Below are positions 34,904-44,458 of a DNA stretch of 64,000 bases, in pieces. Source of the DNA: Chitinophaga fulva (GTDB lineage Bacteria > Bacteroidota > Bacteroidia > Chitinophagales > Chitinophagaceae); assembly GCF_012927205.1 (NCBI RefSeq), contig NZ_JABBGC010000003.1:868001-932000 (forward strand), written 5' to 3'. Position 1 is the first letter of the stretch. Each line of letters starts with the position of its first letter. The notes under the pieces were generated by a model. It was given only the letters and a program-made list of their open reading frames with translations. It was not told where the DNA came from and did no database searches. The translations under genes and the position numbers were made by a program.

Positions 34904-36040
34904 ATGGCAACAACGAAAACACCGCAATTCAACTACATCACCTACGGAACAAAAGTCAATGCCCAACAGGTGGAGAGAATGCTCGAACATGTGACCCATC
35001 AGCATTTCGATAACCCACAACATACCGGCAAACGCAGGCCTACCCCCATTTGTATCTGGGGCCTGCATGGTATCGGCAAAACAGAAATGGTACGCGATTT
35101 TGCCCTGCGCAAAGGCTACCAGTTCACCTACATTGCTCCCGCACAATTTGAGGAAATGGGCGACCTGCTGGGGATGCCCAAAATATCACAACACCTCGAC
35201 AATGCCGCTACACAGTTTGTGGCGCCCGACTGGGTACCCAAACAGGCCGGTCCCGGTATTTTCCTTATAGACGACGTAAACCGCGCCGATGACCGTATCC
35301 TTCGTGGTATCATGCAACTGCTGCAGAACTATGAACTCGTCAGCTGGCGCTTCCCGGAAGGTTGGATCATCATACTCACCGCCAATCCCGACGGTGGCGA
35401 TTATTCCGTTTCCACCATGGACGATGCCATGCTCACCCGTATGATGCATGTGACCATGGAGTTTGACGTAAAAACATGGGCACGCTGGGCAGAAAGCGCC
35501 GGCATCGATCCCCGTGGTATCGACTTCATCCTCACCTATCCGGAAGTGGTAACCGGTACCCGCACTACGCCCCGCTCACTGGTACAGTTTTTCCAGTCGC
35601 TCGAAACCATCACCGACCTGCGTGCTGACCTCGACCTGGTGAAAATGCTCGGCGACGGCTGCCTCGACGAAGCCACCACTTCCGCGTTCATCACCTTCGT
35701 GAACATGGACCTCGATAAGCTCATCGCTCCGCAGGATATTCTCAACGCACCTAATTTCCAGATACTGGAAGGACAGATCAAAGCGCTCGTGGATGGCCAG
35801 ACCAAACGCATGGACATCCTCTCTGTGATGATGACCAGGCTGACCAACCACCTGCTCAATGCCAGAGAAGAACTCAACGATAAAGCTTTCGGCAACCTGA
35901 AAGCCTTTATCTTGCTGGGCTTCATCCCCAACGACCTGCGGCTGGCCATGGCACAGGACCTGGTAAATGCCACCAACAAAAGCCTGAAAAAACTGTACAG
36001 CATACCCGAAGTGGCCAAACTGCTGCTCGCCAAAATGTAA
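34904..36040 (+). CDS. MoxR-like AAA+ ATPase
   Basis: This 378-residue ATPase has Walker A GLHGIGKT at 53-60, Walker B IFLIDDVNRA at 119-128, and the sensor-1 asparagine in IILTANPDGGDYSVSTMDDA. RTTPRSLVQFFQSLE supplies the sensor-2 region. MoxR ATPases act with vWA proteins as chaperones that remodel or activate partners; the gene just upstream encodes a vWA protein. It has no separate promoter visible in the 30-bp gap and is followed four bases later by the LRR gene, so the three form a tight operon. Confidence 0.93.
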   Translation: MATTKTPQFNYITYGTKVNAQQVERMLEHVTHQHFDNPQHTGKRRPTPICIWGLHGIGKTEMVRDFALRKGYQFTYIAPAQFEEMGDLLGMPKISQHLDNAATQFVAPDWVPKQAGPGIFLIDDVNRADDRILRGIMQLLQNYELVSWRFPEGWIIILTANPDGGDYSVSTMDDAMLTRMMHVTMEFDVKTWARWAESAGIDPRGIDFILTYPEVVTGTRTTPRSLVQFFQSLETITDLRADLDLVKMLGDGCLDEATTSAFITFVNMDLDKLIAPQDILNAPNFQILEGQIKALVDGQTKRMDILSVMMTRLTNHLLNAREELNDKAFGNLKAFILLGFIPNDLRLAMAQDLVNATNKSLKKLYSIPEVAKLLLAKM

Positions 36041-36044
36041 TGTG

Positions 36045-38516
36045 ATGCAAGACCTAAGCAAATACATCCGATATAGTGCTAAAAACCTCGATATCTGGGA
36101 CGCTAACGGAGAAATCGATCAACTGCCGGACGAGATTTTTCTTGAATACCCCAATACGGAAAACGTGGCGTTGCATGTTAAAAACATGACCACGTTGCCT
36201 GGCTCTATTTATTCCCTGAAACAGTTGAAAACACTGACCATTTCAGGTACTAAAATGAAAGCCTTACCAGAAGAGCTTAACCAGCTGCAACAACTGCAGA
36301 GCATCCGCCTTAACAACGGCAATATGGATGTCAACAAAGGGCTGCCACTGCTCATACAGCTGCCGGACCTTCGCATCCTGGACCTGGGCAACTGGCGCGG
36401 GAACGCCTTTCCTGCCAACTTGTCCCAGCTAAAACAGTTGACGCAGCTGACGCTCTCCAATGACAAGATGAAAGGAAACATTCCGGAAGTCATGGCCCTG
36501 GTAGCAGCGTTACCTGACCTGAGGGAACTGCACATTACTGTCACCGGAGATGACTACTATCATTTGTTGTCCCCGGAAAATATGCCGGTGCTCGACAAAC
36601 TACAGAAGATAGACATCAGCTATAATGGCCTCTGGCGTTCCGAGCCTTATAAAACACCTTTATGTGTGGCCACCACCCATAAAGTACAGATACATTACGC
36701 TTTCCGGGAAAGCCTGCCGGCATTCCGCCTGAAAGTGAAAGACAAAGCCTATAATGCGCTTCAGCTACAGCTGTTGTTTGGTATATACTTAAAAGTGATA
36801 CCCGCCATCAATGTACTGCTGCCTAATCAGCTGACAAGCGCCATCGCTGCGCAACAGCATCCCAACCTGCATTTGCTGGCAAAACCCAAAGGGGAAAGCC
36901 AGAAATCCATCAATGAAAAGCTGGAACAGTACGGCATCTCCGTCAACAATAAACAGGCCGACAGCAGTACGATCGTGGTAATAGGTACTGACACCACCAT
37001 GGAAGACCTAATGCCCTTGCTGGATGCCGGTTGCCAGGTCATCACCACCGATCAGCTCAATGAAGTGCTGATCAATAAAGATGACCACTGGCTGCTCCAG
37101 GATGACAACGAAGCGGCCAATACACAGTTGCTGCGTCTCTTCGCCTCCAATGACCCGGACAACTACCAGCTGGCTTTTGAGATCATCGAAACAGGCGGCG
37201 CCAACAAAATCATTCAGACATTACTGGCGGTAGTGATGCTGGCCCATCCGGATAAAACGATTCACAAAAAAGCAGAGAAGCTATATGACAAATACGGCTC
37301 ACAGGCTTTCCGGCAACAGGTAAAAAACAATAAAATATCTTTGCGTGTAGGCGGCAACGTGAATTCAAAATTACAGCGGGTAGTGGCCAGCCAGGATGTG
37401 GATGAGGTGATGTTCCGCCTCATGTACCAGCTGGTGGCCGGCTCCAACAGCAATATCAGCAAAGTGCGTGTCAGCTCCTTCAGCATGAAGGGTATTGCCA
37501 ATATTACGCTGCCTCCTGAAATAGCTTTCTTTACCCAGATCACCGACTGGGATTTTGAAACCTGCGAAGGCTTTAATATCGAAGCTGCCATTCCCATTCT
37601 TGCTGAGATGCCTAACGTAAAGCACCTGCGGCTCAATAGTTGTCACATTCAGATACCAGGTTCCATTGGCACGCTGACACAGCTGGAAACCTTGCAGATA
37701 GCCCACAATACGCTGGCAGTGGAGGATTCACTGCAATCATTGGTACACCTGAAATCACTGGATGTTACCGGTGTAAAATTGAAAAACTGGGACTGGTTAC
37801 AATCGCTGAAAGGGCTCATGGGGCTCATGTTAAGCAACAATCAGCTGCCAGCCATTCCGGAAGCGGTGTTTGACATGCAGCAACTGATACAGCTCGAAGC
37901 CCGGAATAACAAACTGACAGCCGTACCGGAAGCGTTGACACGCCTGCCGAAACTGGACCAGCTGGACTTCAGCAACAACCAGATCACTGCCTTCCCCTAT
38001 TTTCTCGGGAAATACAAATTATCCTCGCTGCTGCTGCGTTCCAATAAAATACCGGAAGTAGATATGCATCAACTGGCGACCGTTGCTGGTGGCCAACCAA
38101 TTTCATGGGGAGAACTGAACCTGTCGCGCAACCAGCTGTCTTCCTTTGAAATGACAGGTTGTAGATTTGTGATGCGTGTACTCGATATCTCCCACAATCA
38201 GCTGACGGTATTACATCCGTCTATATTTGTGGCGCCGCTGAAAGATTTTTACGGTCATCACAACCAGATTGCTGAATTGCCGCCAATTGCTGCCGGTACG
38301 CGTTTTGATGACTTCTGGGTACACCACAACCGGTTGACCGAACTACCAGCACACATTGCACGCATCTTCATTCAGAATGCAGATTTCAGTAACAACCAGA
38401 TCAGCACGATCCATCCTGATTTTAACCTGTATGGCGCCGACAGCTATGCCCGGTTATACTGGAAGATGCAAAACAACCCTACCCCCAAAGGTAAGATTGG
38501 CGGCATGTACCTCTAA
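36045..38516 (+). CDS. large leucine-rich-repeat protein
   Basis: The ATG at 36045 lies four bases after the MoxR stop, giving 823 residues. An N-terminal LRR block (about 40-200) has repeats such as LKQLKTLTISGTKMKALPEE. A middle domain without LRRs follows (about 210-480), including EKLEQYGISVNNKQADSSTI, which resembles a BRCT/Rossmann-like segment. A long C-terminal LRR block (about 490-790) has MLSNNQLPAIPEAVFDMQQL and similar units. No signal peptide is present, so it is cytoplasmic. LRRs commonly serve as recognition surfaces; coupled to MoxR and vWA, the protein may be the target-binding or substrate-selecting component. That is inference. Confidence 0.9.
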   Translation: MQDLSKYIRYSAKNLDIWDANGEIDQLPDEIFLEYPNTENVALHVKNMTTLPGSIYSLKQLKTLTISGTKMKALPEELNQLQQLQSIRLNNGNMDVNKGLPLLIQLPDLRILDLGNWRGNAFPANLSQLKQLTQLTLSNDKMKGNIPEVMALVAALPDLRELHITVTGDDYYHLLSPENMPVLDKLQKIDISYNGLWRSEPYKTPLCVATTHKVQIHYAFRESLPAFRLKVKDKAYNALQLQLLFGIYLKVIPAINVLLPNQLTSAIAAQQHPNLHLLAKPKGESQKSINEKLEQYGISVNNKQADSSTIVVIGTDTTMEDLMPLLDAGCQVITTDQLNEVLINKDDHWLLQDDNEAANTQLLRLFASNDPDNYQLAFEIIETGGANKIIQTLLAVVMLAHPDKTIHKKAEKLYDKYGSQAFRQQVKNNKISLRVGGNVNSKLQRVVASQDVDEVMFRLMYQLVAGSNSNISKVRVSSFSMKGIANITLPPEIAFFTQITDWDFETCEGFNIEAAIPILAEMPNVKHLRLNSCHIQIPGSIGTLTQLETLQIAHNTLAVEDSLQSLVHLKSLDVTGVKLKNWDWLQSLKGLMGLMLSNNQLPAIPEAVFDMQQLIQLEARNNKLTAVPEALTRLPKLDQLDFSNNQITAFPYFLGKYKLSSLLLRSNKIPEVDMHQLATVAGGQPISWGELNLSRNQLSSFEMTGCRFVMRVLDISHNQLTVLHPSIFVAPLKDFYGHHNQIAELPPIAAGTRFDDFWVHHNRLTELPAHIARIFIQNADFSNNQISTIHPDFNLYGADSYARLYWKMQNNPTPKGKIGGMYL

Positions 38517-38519
38517 ATA

Positions 38520-38554
38520 AAAAGAGCGGGCACTACAACGTTGCCCGCTCTTTT
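38520..38554. terminator. bidirectional terminator between LRR and phosphoesterase genes
   Basis: AAAAGAGCGGGCA (38520-38532) pairs with TGCCCGCTCTTTT (38542-38554). The A and T flanks serve both converging genes. Confidence 0.9.
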
Positions 38555-38570
38555 CATATATACAGTACGT

Positions 38571-40424
38571 TTAGTAACCGATACAAGCCAGTTTCCCGTC
38601 CATGGTGCTCACCAGTACTTTTCTGTTGCCTATCGGCAATACAGCGTTTACCAGGCAGTTGGACAGTTTATGTTTCCACAATAACGTATAGTCCTTACGG
38701 TTAACCGCATACACTACGCCTGAATGTGTAGGCGTAAAGATCACACCATCGCGTTCCACCGCTGCCGCAGGATTCAGTTCATAACTCATTTCAATGGGTG
38801 ACTTCCATAACAGCTGCATAGTGTCAGCTGTAGCCGATACGCCATACAGGTTGCCGTCCATCGTTTTGATGAAAGTCTGGCTGCTGTCTGCCGCCAGTCC
38901 GATGGATTCACGCATTCTTACGCCCGGCAATGTTTTACGCCAGATAACGTTGCCGGTCTGACTGTCAAATGCTGTCATGTAGCGGTCTGGCGCCACAATG
39001 AACACTTTGCCCTGCGCGCCTACAGGATAGCAGGCCGCCGGAGAAAACATGCGGTTGGAGGCGCCGTTGTTCCATTTCCATTTCAGCGCGCCGGTAGCAG
39101 CATCGAGGGCATAGAAATCGTTGCCCCAACTGCCGAAATACACGTTGCCCTGGTATATCAGTGGTTTATCTTCCACGAAGCCGTTCACGCCGGTAAATTC
39201 CCACACCAGTTTGCCCGTTGCCACATCAATAGCGCGGAAATGCCCGTCGGAAGCGCCTACATAGGCGATACCGTTAGCAATCTGGGCACTGGCCACTACC
39301 GGTTTACCAGTTTCAAAGCGCCAGCATTGTTTACCATTGGAAGCCTGAATACAATAGATGTAATGGTCTGAAGAAGCCACCACGATGTTGTCTCCTGTTA
39401 CTACCGGCGTAGCATACACTTTACCGCGGGTTTTGAAAGACCATTGCTTTTTCCCGTTAGCCGTGTGCAGCGCATATACTTCGCCGGCGGTATTGGTGGA
39501 GATCACCAGGTCTTTCACCAGCGCCATACCGGAACCGATATCACTGTTGTCCTGGAAAGTCCAGAGGGCTTTTACGCGAGGAAAAGAATCGTTCATGGCG
39601 AATGACGGGCGTTCAAACGGGGCCGCATCATAGCGGGCATGGTGGCTTTTCAGTGGCTGCACTGTCCATTGCCGGTTTTTACCGATCAGTGGCGTCCGTT
39701 CTTCGAAAGTAGCCTGATGGTTGGCCACCGTGATGATGTTGTAACCGCCGATGCTGTCTTTTGCACGGAGGTTGGAGCGGCACATCACACCGGGAATATT
39801 TTCGAAATCGTATGTTTTGTTCGTATGGCCGTGGCCGCAGAGGATCAACTGAATATTGTGTTGTTTCAGGCGGTCGAGCGCTTCGTACCAGTTGTTGAGG
39901 TCTGCGTTTTGCGGATAGTGGTTGATATAAATAATCGGCGTAGTGGTATCTTTTGTTTTCAGCAAGTTATCGAGCCATACTACATTTTCGCGGGGCACCT
40001 GTCCGGGGCCCATGCGCATATTAGGGCCGCAGTTGGTACCGATGAACCAATAACCGCCATGCTTAAACGAAAATGTTTCGTTGCCGAACACGCGGCGGAA
40101 AGTATTGCCACCGCTTTCAGACCATTTGGTATCGTGGTTTCCGGGAATGATGTACCAGGGTTTATTGAGGCTGTCGAGCAGCCGTTTGGCCAGTTTCAGT
40201 TCTTCATCAGCGCCAAATTCGGTAATGTCTCCCGAGATGATCACAAAAGCGATGGAAGGGTCCTGGTTGATGTCGGCCACGCTGCGCTGTACGTCTTCAG
40301 CAGCATGATCGCTGCCTACGTGGATGTCTGTCATCAGCGCAAATTTGAACGCGTTTTGGGCCATTGTCACTGTCCGGCATAGGGTCAGCACTGTCACAGT
40401 GCTCAGCAGGAAAAAATATTTCAT
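38571..40424 (-). CDS. calcineurin-like phosphoesterase fused to PQQ-type beta-propeller
   Basis: This 617-residue protein begins with a signal peptide (MKYFFLLSTVTVLTLCRTVTM, cleavage near AQN). The N-terminal metallophosphoesterase has all five blocks: LMTDIHVGSD (Asp/His), ISGDITE, PGNHDTKW, the YINHYP histidine, and CGHGHTNK. The C-terminal half (about 300-617) is a series of PQQ-like propeller blades with WSFKTRGKVYATPVV, WRFETGKPVVAS, WEFTGVNG and WKWNNGASN. It is probably periplasmic. The start lies three bases past the stop of the AI-2E-type gene, so the two are translationally coupled. Substrate and any role of the propeller are unknown. Confidence 0.88.
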   Translation of the reverse strand: MKYFFLLSTVTVLTLCRTVTMAQNAFKFALMTDIHVGSDHAAEDVQRSVADINQDPSIAFVIISGDITEFGADEELKLAKRLLDSLNKPWYIIPGNHDTKWSESGGNTFRRVFGNETFSFKHGGYWFIGTNCGPNMRMGPGQVPRENVVWLDNLLKTKDTTTPIIYINHYPQNADLNNWYEALDRLKQHNIQLILCGHGHTNKTYDFENIPGVMCRSNLRAKDSIGGYNIITVANHQATFEERTPLIGKNRQWTVQPLKSHHARYDAAPFERPSFAMNDSFPRVKALWTFQDNSDIGSGMALVKDLVISTNTAGEVYALHTANGKKQWSFKTRGKVYATPVVTGDNIVVASSDHYIYCIQASNGKQCWRFETGKPVVASAQIANGIAYVGASDGHFRAIDVATGKLVWEFTGVNGFVEDKPLIYQGNVYFGSWGNDFYALDAATGALKWKWNNGASNRMFSPAACYPVGAQGKVFIVAPDRYMTAFDSQTGNVIWRKTLPGVRMRESIGLAADSSQTFIKTMDGNLYGVSATADTMQLLWKSPIEMSYELNPAAAVERDGVIFTPTHSGVVYAVNRKDYTLLWKHKLSNCLVNAVLPIGNRKVLVSTMDGKLACIGY

Positions 40425-40427
40425 TAC

Positions 40428-41507
40428 TTATTCTTTAGGTGCATAGTTTTTCGTTTTTTCCAGCCAGGAATTAAAGACAGTATAGAACACCGCCAGGATA
40501 ATGGCGCCTTTGAACATGCCGGTAAATCCCCACGCGATCATGCCACCGATAACTCCGAGGAAAAGCACAAGAAACGGAAGTTTTCCGCTTTTTGCAATGA
40601 GAATCGGTTTTAATACGCTGTCCAGTATCAGCACACCGGCGCCGTAAATCGCCAGGAAGATGGCCCAACCGGTATTTCCTTGCATCGCCATCCAGATGAC
40701 GAGGGGTATCCACACCCATAGCGGGCCCACCTGTATCAGCACCAGGAAATAAACGATGGCTGCCAGCGCAAGGGCGAAAGGAATGCCTGCTATCGCGAAT
40801 CCGATCCAGGATACCACTGCGGCGGCAAGCGCGGTGCCCATTACGCCGATGGAAACACCTTTCACGGCCTGTGCGGTGGCCGCCAACAGGGCATAACCGT
40901 CTTTGTCCCCAAACATGTGGGTCATGGTGGCGCGTACCGGCCGCATCAGACGGTCGCCACTGACGAGAATAAAAGCGGAGACCACAATTCCCAGCACCAC
41001 CTGCAAGGCCATTCCCAGGATACCCACTCCCGTTGTCACTACCTGATGAATACTATGCATGATCTGCCTTTCATAGATACCGGCCGTCTCCCTCGGCCGC
41101 AACTGTAGTTCATGCCAGAACTGCCCCACCTCCTTCCCTACCAGCGGTAAATTGGTGATCCACATCGGGAGATTCGGGATCCCCTCGTCTTTGGCCGTTT
41201 CCAGCCAGTAGCCGATTTCTTTCAGGTGGTCATTGACCGTGGAGACCGCATAGGCGAAAGGCAACGCCACCACAGCCACCAGCAGCAGGGAATAGATAAC
41301 GGCCACCAGCTTACGCCGCCCCCCCATCCACACAACACCTTTTTCGTAGAGGTTAAACAGGGACACCGAAAAAATGATGGCAAACGTAAAGACACCGAAA
41401 AATATCTTCAGTACATCGTACAAGGCATACATGAGCCCCAGCAGTAGCAGCAGCACAATGATCGTTTCTATGATCCTCCGGGAGGTGGATGGAATACGGG
41501 TGCTCAT
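40428..41507 (-). CDS. AI-2E family (PF01594) membrane transporter
   Basis: The start is ATG 41507 (MSTRIPSTSRRIIETIIVLL); ten upstream codons are open but unlikely. The 359-residue integral membrane protein has about seven or eight hydrophobic helices. The first pair (IIVLLLLLGLMYALYDVLKI, then FGVFTFAIIFSVSLFNLY) is followed by an extracytoplasmic loop (about 90-165), and the core contains GPLWVWIPLVIWMA and LFLGVIGGMIAWGFTGMFKG, the family signature. PF01594 proteins include TqsA and sodium/proton antiporters; autoinducer transport is not implied for most. It leads a two-gene operon with the phosphoesterase-propeller gene. Confidence 0.9.
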   Translation of the reverse strand: MSTRIPSTSRRIIETIIVLLLLLGLMYALYDVLKIFFGVFTFAIIFSVSLFNLYEKGVVWMGGRRKLVAVIYSLLLVAVVALPFAYAVSTVNDHLKEIGYWLETAKDEGIPNLPMWITNLPLVGKEVGQFWHELQLRPRETAGIYERQIMHSIHQVVTTGVGILGMALQVVLGIVVSAFILVSGDRLMRPVRATMTHMFGDKDGYALLAATAQAVKGVSIGVMGTALAAAVVSWIGFAIAGIPFALALAAIVYFLVLIQVGPLWVWIPLVIWMAMQGNTGWAIFLAIYGAGVLILDSVLKPILIAKSGKLPFLVLFLGVIGGMIAWGFTGMFKGAIILAVFYTVFNSWLEKTKNYAPKE

Positions 41508-41683
41508 AACGGAAAACCGGATTTGTTTCGGACACAATCAATTTACTAAAAGATTACCGAATAAGCAATGATTCCCGTCGGTGCTCCTGCCCACGAATAT
41601 TAGTCCGAAGCCGGTAAATATTAATTCACCATCTCCCGGCATTCATTTTTTTACCATATTCGCACTTATCAGAAAACGATAAG

Positions 41684-42499
41684 ATGACACCCTTGAAAAA
41701 ACTCCTGAAATACCTCCTTATTTTCCTCGGCATCTTCCTGGTGCTGATACTGTTCGTGGCAGGATGCTTCTGGGTAAGTATGGAACAAAAACACAGACAG
41801 GCAAAAGAGGACGGTGAAAATTACAGTAAAATATGTGATAGCATCAGTACTATTACCGAGCAACCGAGCATTCATTTTTCCGGGTTCACGCAAAAAGAAA
41901 TCCTGCAATTGCGCTTTAAAATCCTGAGAAACGGGCAATTTATCCGGGATACGCTGGTAAAAAGCACCTTCTCCTATATCTCGAAGGATAGTACCTTTTT
42001 CTCCATAAACATCCCCTATCCCGTCTTTCTAAAAACGGATACGATTGTGGTAACTACTGAAGGTGGCCTGCATTATTATATTTCGGGTTATCACCACTAT
42101 GCGTCCCTGCATTATGGTATGTTTGGTTACGTAGGTAGCCATGATTGCCGCTTTGCAGAAGAATGTGTGATCAACAATGAACAGTGCAGCGGCACCCTGC
42201 TGAAAAACGACGGCTGGCTACATCCGGAGAAAGACAAGCTAAAACAGATGATTTCCCCCCAAACACCGGCATTTGACAGCATTTCCCGGCAAGCTGCCAT
42301 CTCCTATGAAAAAGCCAAAGAGATATTTCTGCAAAACAGGCTCAACAAACATCTTTATTCAGTGATCCTCTACAGAATAGAAATTGGAGAAGAAGGTAGT
42401 TTTTATGTTTTGGGAGAAGAAGATGAGCATAAAAAGGACCAGATCGATCTTATTAAAATAAACACACAAACAGGGGAATGCATAAGGGAAAGAAAGTAA
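41684..42499 (+). CDS. hypothetical membrane-anchored protein
   Basis: This 271-residue protein has a strong N-terminal transmembrane segment (YLLIFLGIFLVLILFVAGCF, about residues 10-29) after the basic start MTPLKKLLK. That makes it a signal anchor or, with VAGC, a possible lipoprotein. The remaining domain (YSKICDSISTITEQPSIHFS ... GLHYYISGYHHYASLHYGMF) has beta-rich character and two central cysteines (HDCRF, EECVIN). I do not recognise a family. It stands alone, followed by a terminator-like hairpin, and converges on the S41 protease gene. Confidence 0.7.
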   Translation: MTPLKKLLKYLLIFLGIFLVLILFVAGCFWVSMEQKHRQAKEDGENYSKICDSISTITEQPSIHFSGFTQKEILQLRFKILRNGQFIRDTLVKSTFSYISKDSTFFSINIPYPVFLKTDTIVVTTEGGLHYYISGYHHYASLHYGMFGYVGSHDCRFAEECVINNEQCSGTLLKNDGWLHPEKDKLKQMISPQTPAFDSISRQAAISYEKAKEIFLQNRLNKHLYSVILYRIEIGEEGSFYVLGEEDEHKKDQIDLIKINTQTGECIRERK

Positions 42500-42507
42500 T
42501 TCCGGAA

Positions 42508-42544
42508 ACAAAAAAACCTTACAACACTGAGTTGCAAGGCTTTA
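42508..42544. terminator. terminator-like hairpin between convergent genes
   Basis: CCTTACAAC pairs with GTTGCAAGG (one mismatch) with A- and T-rich flanks, between the stop codons at 42499 and 42566. Confidence 0.6.
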
Positions 42545-42565
42545 GGTTTGCTGTATTTACAAATG

Positions 42566-44119
42566 TTATTTCTTTTCGCTGATAAGCCGGAGCACATATG
42601 CTATCTGGCTATCCTTTTGTTTCATATAATCTTCATAGTTCTGCCATACCTCATAGTCAGGCATAATCCCTCTCCCTTCCGGTTGGTTGGGTTTTACCGG
42701 CGCATCCTGTTCCACATACATGATGGAAAACTTCGTCTTGATTTTAGAGTGCGGCAGTTCATACACCAAACCCGCATGTCCATTGTGGCAATAGTATCCG
42801 CCCGTGGTTTCTACCCCTACAATAGTTGTATTTCTGGCGTATGCCCGCACCAGCGAAGCCAGGTGAGAAGCTGCAGAAGCTGTATTTTCATCAATCATCA
42901 GGTATAAGTGTCCTTTATATGCCGGTTGTTTGGGATAATACACCGGGTTATGGATACTGTCCTGGTAACTTCTCCCTTTGCTGTATGGCAGCAGATACCC
43001 TTTCAGGAACTTTCTGCCTTCCTTGATTTCTTCCGGCCCCGATTTGGCGTCAGTGCTCACTCCCCAGAAATATTGCATATAAGGGATAGTGTCCCGGTCA
43101 AAATTTGCATAGGCTGATATGTTTTCTTTAAAAGGATGATCTGTCAGATACATCATCGGTTGCTCGAAAGTAGGATCGCTGCCACCGGGATTGCTCCTGA
43201 TGTCCAGGATGAGATTCGGTACAGCGTTTTTATCCAGTGCCTGGAACACGCTGTCGATAAAACGTACATATCCCGGGAACCTTGGGTCATCTGCCCCGTC
43301 GGCCATACTGAAAATACGGAAGCTGAGCAGTCCGGTGGATTTGTCCATCATCCGGAAGCTGTATTTCGGTTGTGTGTTATAATCGATGAGGCTATCCACC
43401 CCGGCACTGTAGCGGTTCTTCTGGTTTTCCTTGCGGGTGTCCAGCGTTACCGCCGGCAGGGCAACCGTCTTCACTTCTTTGCTGTATGGCGGATTAAAAG
43501 TAACGGTGAACTTGTCCTTCAGGCCATACTCGATCATATAGCGGTAATTGAAGGAACGGTGTACGCTTCCGGTCCATTTCTGGGTGGTATTAAACCCGTC
43601 GGTAGAGAAATATTTGTAGAAAGACTGCATCAGGGCGGTGTCAGCTACGCCGTTAATGCTCAATACACGGGAACCTGCGGGGATGTCCTTTGTCTGATTA
43701 TTGAAAATGATGTTGCCTTCAATGTACTTCAGATCGTAAGGGAAATAACCACGCTGACGGCCGTAAAAATCCATCAGGTCCTTTCCGACTTCGGTGTAGT
43801 TATGACAGCTACCTTCGAAATCAGTCAGCCGCAATATTATCTTGAAATATTCAGTAGTGCTCAGCGGCTTCCTGGTCTCTTTGAAAGCCTCGTTATAAAT
43901 ACTGTCCACCTGCTTTTTGGTACGATAGCGGTATAACCCCGAATTGGCCTTTTCCCGGATATCGCGGAAGAGCTGAAGGTCTTCCTTCATCTCACGGGCT
44001 GTCAGTACTTTGTTGTAGATCTTTAGGCTGTCGCCCGTTGGTTGCGGCCCCGCGGGCATGGCAAGTATCTCCTGGGACAATGATTGTGACAGCAAAAACA
44101 ATAAAAACAATTTTCTCAT
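42566..44119 (-). CDS. S41-family serine peptidase (C-terminal processing peptidase type)
   Basis: This 517-residue protein has a signal peptide (MRKLFLLFLLSQSLSQEILA). The catalytic domain (about 260-500) has LILDIRSNPGGSDPTFEQPM, the S41 core strand, and MIDENTASAASHLASLVRAY, where the serine of ASAAS is the expected nucleophile. VGVETTGGYYCHNGHAG is the family's later loop. The N-terminal half (about 35-230) is a helical cap with a PDZ-like stretch (IPAGSRVLSINGVADTALM). It is exported and probably acts in the periplasm or on the surface. It is a single-gene unit; the substrate is unknown. Confidence 0.9.
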   Translation of the reverse strand: MRKLFLLFLLSQSLSQEILAMPAGPQPTGDSLKIYNKVLTAREMKEDLQLFRDIREKANSGLYRYRTKKQVDSIYNEAFKETRKPLSTTEYFKIILRLTDFEGSCHNYTEVGKDLMDFYGRQRGYFPYDLKYIEGNIIFNNQTKDIPAGSRVLSINGVADTALMQSFYKYFSTDGFNTTQKWTGSVHRSFNYRYMIEYGLKDKFTVTFNPPYSKEVKTVALPAVTLDTRKENQKNRYSAGVDSLIDYNTQPKYSFRMMDKSTGLLSFRIFSMADGADDPRFPGYVRFIDSVFQALDKNAVPNLILDIRSNPGGSDPTFEQPMMYLTDHPFKENISAYANFDRDTIPYMQYFWGVSTDAKSGPEEIKEGRKFLKGYLLPYSKGRSYQDSIHNPVYYPKQPAYKGHLYLMIDENTASAASHLASLVRAYARNTTIVGVETTGGYYCHNGHAGLVYELPHSKIKTKFSIMYVEQDAPVKPNQPEGRGIMPDYEVWQNYEDYMKQKDSQIAYVLRLISEKK

Positions 44120-44458
44120 AAGTTATTCTCCGGTGGCAATGATGGTTGATATATTTATTGCAAAATAAAACTAATTATAATCAGTTATCTTCATGGTACT
44201 TTTTCTTATCTTCTTCTGTAAAAAAACAGTAAATCAACCCCTCTATATTATCATCCCCGATATCATTATTGATCCATTCCCTTAACTCCTCCATTTGACA
44301 GGTGTTATGGTGAAATTAAAGTTACCCGGAGATATGATGCTACTAATACGTTTATGCTGCATGAAGATACGCCACCGCACACATATTTGAAAATCGGTAA
44401 CAATAAATGCCCGGAAATATCTAAATTTTGGTCCCCGTTATCATTAAAAAACAAAATC
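44120..44458. other. 339-bp divergent gap
   Basis: The gap separates the S41 gene (minus) from the DinB gene (plus). Apart from the 37-codon frame at 44181-44294, listed separately, I see only AT-rich promoter-like sequence, including TAAATTTTGG near 44422 that resembles a -7 element for DinB. Confidence 0.4.
44181..44294 (-). CDS. possible 37-residue small acidic protein
   Basis: An ATG at 44294 opens a frame reading MEELREWINNDIGDDNIEGL then IYCFFTEEDKKKYHEDN, ending in TGA. Composition and codon pattern look protein-like (charged, helical ends around a hydrophobic IYCFF). No family is recognised and no terminator follows. It could be a true small protein or the tail of a decayed gene. Confidence 0.35.
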   Translation of the reverse strand: MEELREWINNDIGDDNIEGLIYCFFTEEDKKKYHEDN

